From NCBI GenBank assembly GCA_007130545.1, contig SLSG01000143.1, forward strand, positions 1-5,232: a DNA stretch of 5,232 nt. Direction: 5' to 3'. The translations under genes and the position numbers were made by a program. Position 1 is the first letter of the stretch. The number at the start of each line of letters is the position of its first letter. This document shows positions 1-5,232 of this stretch, piece by piece. The notes beneath the pieces were generated by a model that saw only the letters and a list, made by a program, of their open reading frames with translations, made no database searches and had not been told where the DNA came from. This DNA comes from Bacteroidales bacterium. GTDB taxonomy: Bacteria > Bacteroidota > Bacteroidia > Bacteroidales > UBA7960.

Positions 1-399
1 CTGATCCTGATCAATATGCAGCTGAAGACCTTCCCTGCCGTATGGACCAGGGCTGCCTTCGGGATTTACCTCGGATGGATCTGCATTGCAACCATCGCCA
101 ATGCGACGGCCTTGCTGGTCCGTTACAACTGGGGCGGATGGGGCATTCCGGAAGAAGGCTGGGCCATCGCCTTGGTACTGACCGGTGCGACGATCACCGC
201 CCTTGCCGCGTACCGCTTTCAAAACCCGTTTATCGGACTGGCAGTGGTGTGGGCACTGGCAGGCATCGCCATGAAAAGACAGGCAGATGTACCCTCCATC
301 GCCGTTGTGGCTTTGGTAGCTGCTGCCCTGACGGTCATCATGGTGATCTGGATTTTCTGGAATGCTGTTGCCGTCAATTCCTTTCAAGGAAGGACCTGA
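1..399 (+). CDS. TspO/MBR-like tryptophan-rich membrane protein, C-terminal part (5' end outside window)
   Basis: The frame is open from base 1 (Leu-Ile-Leu-Ile-Asn before the first Met at base 16) to TGA at 397-399. The Met is therefore probably internal, and 132 C-terminal residues are visible. Numbered from base 1, four hydrophobic segments lie at about 18-40, 54-73, 76-91 and 100-125, separated by short polar loops. Tryptophans at 15, 26, 44, 47, 54, 84, 117 and 120, the FGIYLGWICIATIANATALL stretch (20-39) and the GWGIPEEGW stretch (46-54) resemble the C-terminal half of Bacteroidota proteins annotated as tryptophan-rich sensory protein (TspO/MBR relatives, typically well over 200 residues). 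TspO proteins are membrane proteins that bind porphyrins or cholesterol-like ligands; the ligand and role of this branch are not established, and the assignment rests on recalled family patterns. The last 26 bp overlap the convergent kinase gene. An uncharacterised integral membrane protein of another family remains possible. Confidence 0.75.
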   Translation: MILINMQLKTFPAVWTRAAFGIYLGWICIATIANATALLVRYNWGGWGIPEEGWAIALVLTGATITALAAYRFQNPFIGLAVVWALAGIAMKRQADVPSIAVVALVAAALTVIMVIWIFWNAVAVNSFQGRT

Positions 400-3300
400 G
401 CTTGCTTAAGAAGCCTTTCCTGGTCAGGGGCTTGGACAAATAATCGTCGCAACCCGCCTCCAATGCTTTCTTGCGATCCCCCGACTGGGCATAGGCTGTA
501 ACGGCGATTACCGGAACCCCCGGCCGGACTGCCTTGATGGCAGCCGTGGCTTCAAAGCCCCCCATGACCGGCATCTTGATGTCCATGATCACCAGGGCGA
601 TTTCCTTCTCCTTTTTGAATACCTCCACCGCTTCCTTACCATCCCGGGCATGCAGGATGCGTAAGCCGGAGCCACTCAAAAACTCCTTGATCAGCTCGAA
701 ATTATGTTCCTCATCCTCGGCCACCAGGATGGTCCCGGACCCTGCAAAGCGGAATGAATCCGGCTCCGCTTTAAGGGGTTCCGGGGCAGCCAGCGGCTGA
801 AAGGGGATCGTGAAAAAGAAACTGCTGCCACTCCCCTTTTCCGACTCATACCATATTTTTCCGCCCAGCAGCTCCACAAAGGCCCTCGAAATAGACAGCC
901 CCAGCCCAAGTCCGCCTTTCACCCGGGCATGTTCGGTCTCCACCTGCCGAAAGCGTTCAAATACCTTGTCCCGGTGAACCGGGTCGATCCCGATGCCTGT
1001 ATCCGTCACGGAAAACCTCAAAAAGCCGTCTTTCATTACACAATCGATGGCCACCCTCCCCTTCTCCGTAAATTTGAGGGCATTGCCCACCAGGTTTCCC
1101 AGGACCTGCTGCACCTTGGTTTTGTCTGTAAGCACATGGCTGTCCCTTTCGGCCGGAAGCCGGTCTATGGAAAAACGGAGGTCCTTATTGGAAGCAGCCA
1201 TTGTGTACTGGTCATACACAGCCTGTATCAGCTCCCGGATGTCGGTCCGGGTTTCATAGGCCTTCTGAAGACCGGCTTCCAGCGTGGAGATATTGATGAT
1301 GTCATCGATGATCGAAAGCAGTTGCTGTGAGCTGTTACGGATGATCCCGGTAAGGTGCTGTATCCTGCCCGGGGACTCTCCTTCGGTATCCAGGTCCAGT
1401 ACATCGGAAAACCCCACAATGGCATTCAGTGGGGTACGTACCTCGTGTGAGAGGTTGTTCAGGAAGGCCGTTTTCAGGCGGTCGCTTTCCTCTGCACGCT
1501 CCTTTGCCCGAACCAGCTCCATTTCCGCTTGCTTGCCTGCGGTAATGTCGCGTGCGGAGGAGTGCATATAAGTGTTCCCCTCTACAATGATCCGCTGGTT
1601 GTTGAATGAGGTAACCACTTTCTTCCCGTCCTTGCGTTGGATCCTGGCTTCTGAGATGATCTGCTCACCCCCAAGAATCTTTTGGTGGTAGGTATGGTAA
1701 GCGTCCAGGTCCACCTCCTCATGCAAATCCTGTATCCGCATGGCCAGCAACTCTTCCCGGCTGTAACCGGTCAGCAGGCAGGCGGAGGTGTTCACAGAAA
1801 CAAAGCGCGAGTTTGCGTCAGAAATAAAGATTGCATCCCGGGAACCCTCAAATATGGCTTCCTGCCAGGCCAGTGCGTTCTGCAGCCCGGCCACGCTCTC
1901 CTTCCTTTCCAGCCAGAGGCTTAAGGCATGGCTTACCTGGTCTGCCAGTACGTATTCTTCCTTCAGAAAAGCCGGCGTGCCTACCAAGGCGATGCACAGG
2001 CGTCCCCTTTCCCGGCCGGATACCGTCAGGCCAGACCGGATCAGGTGATCCGGGTTCTCCGGCTCCTCGGCCAGGGCATGAAGGTTGCCGTCGAGCTCGA
2101 TGGAGGGAAACACCCGGGAAGGATCCTCAAATGCCTGTCTCAGGTGGATCAGGATGCGTTCACAGACAAGCTCCACGGAATCCAGGGCCTGCAGGTCTTT
2201 TGCCACCCGCTGCAGGCATGACAACTCCTTGATCCTTTCGTCCAGCTCCCTGGTGCGTTCACTGACAAGCTGTTCCAGAAAGGCCTTGTGATTTACCCCG
2301 AACCATATGAGTAGCGTAAAGGCCGTGGTCAGGAACAGCCCGATGCCGAACACCAGCCAGAAGCGGGTGGCCGGAACGGATTTCAGGAAAGCCGGGCCCG
2401 GGGCGATCACCATCACCAGGTCCTTGCCAAACGCAAAAACCGGGAAGGATGAGGCCGCCTTCCTCAGTCCGCCTGCATGCGATAGCCAGGAGAACCCAAT
2501 ATCTTCTGAGACGGATGGCCCGGAATACCCGGCCGTAAGCTGTAGCTCCGGGGCGTAGGCATCGAACACCCTGATATGAAAGAGAGGTTCCTCAAACACC
2601 TGCCTGAACAAGGCATTCTGCATAACCTTCGGGAGATATACATCCGCAAACACATAGCCCGGCCGGTCTCGCAAGCGCTCTGCGGGGGAATGCTGCGCCG
2701 CATCCGGAGTCCCACGGCCAATGGGGAAAAACAAGCGGATAAACAAGCCAGAGCTGTCTGCGGTCTGCCCCCTTTTCAGGTATATGCTTTTTTCTGCCTG
2801 GTCACGAACGACCCGGGCCAGCAAGGGACCCATGACCGGATCATCCATCAGGTCCAGTCCGACATATCCCAGGTTTTCCGCCTCCGGCAGGACATGTTTG
2901 ACCGGGTAATACAAGGGTCTTCCCGACACCGGGATGACACGCCCCCTGCCATCCCGGACACTTACCCGGTAATCCGGGTACCCATCCGAGCGCATCATGG
3001 CCTCAAAGCCGGGCAATGCAGAAGCATCGACCTCCCGGCCCATGCCAATGGAGTGGATGGGTGCATAGTCAAGGATCGGCTGCACAAAATCAATAAATTC
3101 ATCTTTCTCTACCCGCTCAGAGCTTTCAATGAACCGGCCCACGGAAGCCAGGTTCCGGGACACCCCAAACAGTTCGGTGACAAATTCCCGGTGTATCGAG
3201 GCACTCCGTCCGTCGAACACCTCAAATTGAAATTTTCTTTCGGCCAGGGAAGCGTAGTTGGCCGCCACCAATGAACAATACATCAGGGTGATCCCCACCA

Positions 3301-3988
3301 GAACTGTTTCCAGGTGGCGGAACTTTTTTCTCCGTCCGGCCCTTAAGATATAACGGATGGTAAGGCTAAGCACCCATGTAAGCACGATCAGCACCCCAAG
3401 TCCCGTAAACAGGACAGGCAGCAAGATATGGGTCCTGCTCAGGTCTTCAAACCGGGAGGCAGGCATGTCCATCCCGACCATCATTAAAACCTGGTTGGTG
3501 CGTGTGTCAAATATCGGGGCCAGGGCAGAGACATATTCCCCGTAAGCATCGGTAAACGGCCCAAGGGCCACCGGCAAGCCATCCCGGTAAGCTTCCAGGA
3601 CACTTGCTGTCACCGGATAGGTCGTACCGGGGCGGCTGGACAAGGGATGGCCAGCAGGCAGGCTTTCGGGACCAAACACCAGCATGCTGTCTACCAGCTT
3701 CATGCTGTAAATATTCAGGTCCGGCAACAGGTCCGCATAAGACTTCATTTGTTCCCTGATGCGAAGATAGGCGGGATTATGCAGGTCCGACTCCTCGAAC
3801 CGTAGTTGCCTGACCAGGGAGGGGTGAACCGCGGAGGCTAGTCCGACAGCCTGCCGAACCATTTCCCCCTTGATGGCCATTCCGTTCAGCTTCACCTGCC
3901 ACCGGATGGCGGCATAACCCCCTGCCAGCAGGAGCATCAGCGCAAGGATACCCGGCAAAATATAACGGTAGATCTGTCGTCTTCCCAT
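374..3988 (-). CDS. Hybrid sensor histidine kinase/response regulator with Cache-like, CHASE, GAF-like and PAS sensor domains
   Basis: Inner-membrane hybrid kinase that autophosphorylates on His and transfers phosphate to its own receiver. Numbered from the ATG at 3988 (1204 residues): TM1 9-30; Cache/PAS-like periplasmic region about 32-186, with FGPESLP (105-111) and a GPFTDAYGEYVSALAPIFD stretch (143-161); TM2 188-210; a basic cytoplasmic loop 211-226; TM3 226-248; CHASE about 254-472; TM4 543-564; coiled coil 569-604; GAF-like 590-695; PAS 706-819; HisKA 830-904 with SHEVRTPLNAI and His848 (bases 1445-1447); HATPase 949-1063 with N box Asn965/Asn969, G1 DTGIGI (996-1001), FERFR (1010-1014) and GGLGLGL (1025-1031); receiver 1085-1201 with acidic pair Glu1091/Asp1092, phospho-acceptor Asp1136 (bases 581-583), Thr1164 and Lys1186. 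All catalytic residues are present, so it should be active. A TTG at 4012 would add eight residues, but it lies inside the likely -7 promoter box, so ATG 3988 is preferred. No Hpt or DNA-binding domain is fused. The ligands of the two periplasmic sensors cannot be read from the sequence. Confidence 0.95.
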   Translation of the reverse strand: MGRRQIYRYILPGILALMLLLAGGYAAIRWQVKLNGMAIKGEMVRQAVGLASAVHPSLVRQLRFEESDLHNPAYLRIREQMKSYADLLPDLNIYSMKLVDSMLVFGPESLPAGHPLSSRPGTTYPVTASVLEAYRDGLPVALGPFTDAYGEYVSALAPIFDTRTNQVLMMVGMDMPASRFEDLSRTHILLPVLFTGLGVLIVLTWVLSLTIRYILRAGRRKKFRHLETVLVGITLMYCSLVAANYASLAERKFQFEVFDGRSASIHREFVTELFGVSRNLASVGRFIESSERVEKDEFIDFVQPILDYAPIHSIGMGREVDASALPGFEAMMRSDGYPDYRVSVRDGRGRVIPVSGRPLYYPVKHVLPEAENLGYVGLDLMDDPVMGPLLARVVRDQAEKSIYLKRGQTADSSGLFIRLFFPIGRGTPDAAQHSPAERLRDRPGYVFADVYLPKVMQNALFRQVFEEPLFHIRVFDAYAPELQLTAGYSGPSVSEDIGFSWLSHAGGLRKAASSFPVFAFGKDLVMVIAPGPAFLKSVPATRFWLVFGIGLFLTTAFTLLIWFGVNHKAFLEQLVSERTRELDERIKELSCLQRVAKDLQALDSVELVCERILIHLRQAFEDPSRVFPSIELDGNLHALAEEPENPDHLIRSGLTVSGRERGRLCIALVGTPAFLKEEYVLADQVSHALSLWLERKESVAGLQNALAWQEAIFEGSRDAIFISDANSRFVSVNTSACLLTGYSREELLAMRIQDLHEEVDLDAYHTYHQKILGGEQIISEARIQRKDGKKVVTSFNNQRIIVEGNTYMHSSARDITAGKQAEMELVRAKERAEESDRLKTAFLNNLSHEVRTPLNAIVGFSDVLDLDTEGESPGRIQHLTGIIRNSSQQLLSIIDDIINISTLEAGLQKAYETRTDIRELIQAVYDQYTMAASNKDLRFSIDRLPAERDSHVLTDKTKVQQVLGNLVGNALKFTEKGRVAIDCVMKDGFLRFSVTDTGIGIDPVHRDKVFERFRQVETEHARVKGGLGLGLSISRAFVELLGGKIWYESEKGSGSSFFFTIPFQPLAAPEPLKAEPDSFRFAGSGTILVAEDEEHNFELIKEFLSGSGLRILHARDGKEAVEVFKKEKEIALVIMDIKMPVMGGFEATAAIKAVRPGVPVIAVTAYAQSGDRKKALEAGCDDYLSKPLTRKGFLSKLRSFLERN

Positions 3989-4009
3989 TTCCAAAAGGGG
4001 TCTTACCAA

Positions 4010-4046
4010 CAAATATAGATATTAATTTCCATGCAACTTCAACAAA
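4010..4046 (-). promoter_or_regulatory. Candidate Bacteroidota-type promoter for the hybrid kinase gene
   Basis: Read on the minus strand, bases 4017 to 4010 are TATATTTG, a full match to the Bacteroidota primary-sigma -7 consensus TAnnTTTG. Upstream, TTG at 4042-4040 (22 bp spacing) or the end of a T-run, TTTG, at 4046-4043 (25 bp spacing) could act as the -33 element; both are slightly wider than the usual spacing of about 19-21 bp. Transcription would begin at roughly 4003-4006, leaving a leader of about 15-18 nt before the ATG at 3988. The region is AT-rich, so a chance match is possible. Confidence 0.5.
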
Positions 4047-4055
4047 AAAAACAAG

Positions 4056-4063
4056 TAAATTTG
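4056..4063 (+). promoter_or_regulatory. Candidate -7 element of a promoter for the M28 peptidase gene
   Basis: TAAATTTG on the plus strand fully matches the Bacteroidota -7 consensus TAnnTTTG. No good TTTG/TTG -33 element stands at the expected distance upstream; the nearest resemblance is ATG at 4031-4033, 22 bp away. If it is used, transcription would start near 4068-4070 and give an AT-rich leader of about 71-73 nt before the ATG at 4141. That leader has no Shine-Dalgarno sequence, which is normal in this phylum. Confidence 0.35.
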
Positions 4064-4140
4064 AACCCGCAGGCCCCGACCTTGTTCCTTTATAGGTAAA
4101 CTACGTAATTAATTAACCCTTCCAAATTACTGATCCGACT

Positions 4141-5232
4141 ATGAAAAACGTTCTCCTTAAACTGCCCATGTTTCCTAAAATGACCATATATGCCTTGCCG
4201 GGAATCCTTGTACTGCTTTTCTCCTCCTGCCAGGTCGAACCTGCCCAGGTAGAAGACTTCAGTCCGACTCTCGAGACCCATATCCGCACATTGTCGTCGG
4301 ATGCCTTTGAAGGCCGTGCCCCGGCCACTGCCGGGGGGAGAAAAACGGTAGACTACCTGGAAACAGCATTCCGGGAAGCCGGTCTGCAGCCTGCCGTCAA
4401 TGGCAGCTTCCGGCAGGCCGTTCCACTGGTTGAAATCACAGGGTATAACTTTAGCCCCATGTTCATCAGGGGGGAACAAACGGAACATGCATACAGCTAC
4501 CGCAGCCAGGTGGTGGTTGGCAGTCCGCTTCTGCAAGCCGAGATCTCCCTGGACGGAAGCGAGATGGTCTTTGTCGGATACGGCATCGTCGCCCCGGAAT
4601 ACGGCTGGAACGACTATGAAGGGGTTGATGTCAGAGGCAAAACGGTGGTAATCCTGGTGAACGACCCGGGTTATGCCACGCAGGACCCCGAGCTCTTCAC
4701 CGGAAATGCAATGACCTATTATGGCAGATGGACTTACAAGTATGAGGAGGCCGCCCGACAGGGTGCAGCAGCCGCCCTGATTGTCCATGAAGACGGTCCC
4801 GCCGGCTACGGCTGGGACGTCGTAAGGAACTCGTGGACCGGGCCGCAGTACGACCTGGACCTCCAAAACGGAGAAAACCGGCTGCTGGTGGAAGGATGGC
4901 TGCACCAGGAGGTGGCCAGGGAGGTTTTTAAAAATGCAGGCACCACCCTGACGGATGCGATGGATCGCGCCGCAAGGCCCGGCTTTTCGGCAGAGCCGAT
5001 GGACCTTTATGCCAGTATCGACTTTCAAAACCGTTATGAGCAGAAGGACTGCTACAATGTAGCCGGCTACATCGAAGGAAGCCGCTATCCCGATGAGGTC
5101 TTCATCTATATGGGGCACTGGGACCACCTTGGCAAGGAAGAGACCGAAGACGGAGAGGTTTTGATTTACAACGGCGCCATTGACAATGCCACCGGGACGG
5201 CCGGACTCATCGCCATGGCTGAACGGTTTGTC
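4141..5232 (+). CDS. M28-family zinc metallopeptidase lipoprotein with PA domain, N-terminal part (3' end outside window)
   Basis: The frame is open from ATG 4141 to the window edge, giving 364 codons of a protein whose family is usually about 500-570 residues. Residues 1-30 form a lipoprotein signal: Lys2, Lys7 and Lys13, a hydrophobic core about 15-27, and LLFSSC with Cys30 as the likely lipidated residue (Phe at -3 instead of the usual Leu). Residues 39-75 (HIRTLSSDAFEGRAPAT, then a GGRKTVDYLE segment) match the conserved start of Bacteroidota M28 peptidases. A PA-type insert spans about 130-260, including VGYGIVAPEYGWNDYEGVDV (145-164). The catalytic fold begins near 285: GHWDHLG gives zinc ligand His326, and NGAIDNATGTA gives bridging ligand Asp348. 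The Glu-Glu pair and the remaining ligands lie past the edge. The family releases N-terminal amino acids or cleaves small peptides outside the inner membrane; substrate is unknown. ATG 4141 was chosen because it supplies the basic n-region; Met10 (4168) and Met14 (4180) are alternatives. The gene is divergent from the kinase. Confidence 0.9.
   Translation, partial: MKNVLLKLPMFPKMTIYALPGILVLLFSSCQVEPAQVEDFSPTLETHIRTLSSDAFEGRAPATAGGRKTVDYLETAFREAGLQPAVNGSFRQAVPLVEITGYNFSPMFIRGEQTEHAYSYRSQVVVGSPLLQAEISLDGSEMVFVGYGIVAPEYGWNDYEGVDVRGKTVVILVNDPGYATQDPELFTGNAMTYYGRWTYKYEEAARQGAAAALIVHEDGPAGYGWDVVRNSWTGPQYDLDLQNGENRLLVEGWLHQEVAREVFKNAGTTLTDAMDRAARPGFSAEPMDLYASIDFQNRYEQKDCYNVAGYIEGSRYPDEVFIYMGHWDHLGKEETEDGEVLIYNGAIDNATGTAGLIAMAERFV

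Noticed and set aside
378..428. Possible hairpins between the convergent genes (TTCCTTTCAAGGAA at 378-391, GCTT/AAGC at 400-414, CCTGA/TCAGG at 395-428)
   Set aside because: The stems are only four to six base pairs, some have unusable loop sizes, and none is followed by a proper T-run on either strand, so I do not call a terminator.
1928..2221. Plus-strand open frame of 97 codons inside the kinase gene
   Set aside because: This is also in codon register antisense to the kinase, opposite the GAF-like region, with no protein features of its own.
2576..3274. Plus-strand open frame of 232 codons inside the kinase gene
   Set aside because: It is in register antisense to the kinase codons and opposite the CHASE-encoding region. 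Its translation looks like no known family and has no promoter-like lead-in, so it is a shadow of codon use.
4041..4054. A-rich run as a poly-T terminator or phase-variable tract
   Set aside because: The longest homopolymer is eight A, lies between divergent starts with no stem next to it, and is better read as part of the AT-rich promoter region. There is no sign that it switches a reading frame.
4106..4115. Palindrome TAATTAATTA upstream of the M28 gene
   Set aside because: It is a short, low-complexity AT palindrome expected by chance in an AT-rich leader. Nothing ties it to a known operator.
4090..5127. Minus-strand open frame of 345 codons opposite the M28 gene
   Set aside because: It runs exactly codon-for-codon antisense to the M28 gene. 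It stays open because the visible M28 gene has no TTA, CTA or TCA codons (the complements of stops). Its translation shows no recognisable domain, while the plus strand encodes a lipoprotein signal, PA region and zinc-site motifs.

Overview
The window looks like a chromosomal segment from a member of the Bacteroidota, with moderately high GC in its genes. Supporting signs are the lack of Shine-Dalgarno sequences at the visible starts, two matches to the Bacteroidota -7 promoter element (TAnnTTTG) in the one real intergenic gap, and three protein types common in that phylum. A marine flavobacterial or related lineage is possible, but genus cannot be settled from this sequence. I see no tRNA, rRNA, CRISPR array, insertion sequence or other mobile element.

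Layout: (1) Bases 1-399 (+) hold the 3' part of a gene for a tryptophan-rich multi-helix membrane protein resembling the TspO/MBR-type 'tryptophan-rich sensory proteins' of Bacteroidota; its 5' end lies before the window. (2) Bases 374-3988 (-) hold one very large gene for a hybrid sensor histidine kinase of about 1204 residues. Its order is TM, Cache/PAS-like periplasmic sensor, TM, basic cytoplasmic loop, TM, periplasmic CHASE sensor, TM, coiled coil, GAF-like domain, PAS, HisKA, HATPase and receiver. Its 3' end overlaps the end of gene 1 tail to tail by 26 bp. (3) Bases 3989-4140 form an AT-rich gap between two divergent genes, with one candidate promoter per strand. (4) Bases 4141-5232 (+) hold the 5' part of a gene for an M28-family zinc metallopeptidase lipoprotein with a PA domain. 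It runs off the right edge, so no stop codon is seen.

How they may work together: the kinase probably integrates at least two extracytoplasmic and two cytoplasmic inputs and passes phosphate from His848 to Asp1136 in its own receiver. No Hpt protein or DNA-binding regulator is present here, so the output is unknown. The peptidase is divergently transcribed from the kinase and probably handles peptides outside the inner membrane. A regulatory link between the two is possible only on the ground of shared upstream DNA. No clearly novel system is visible. The most notable points are the dual-sensor kinase architecture, the overlapping convergent gene ends and the back-to-back promoters.
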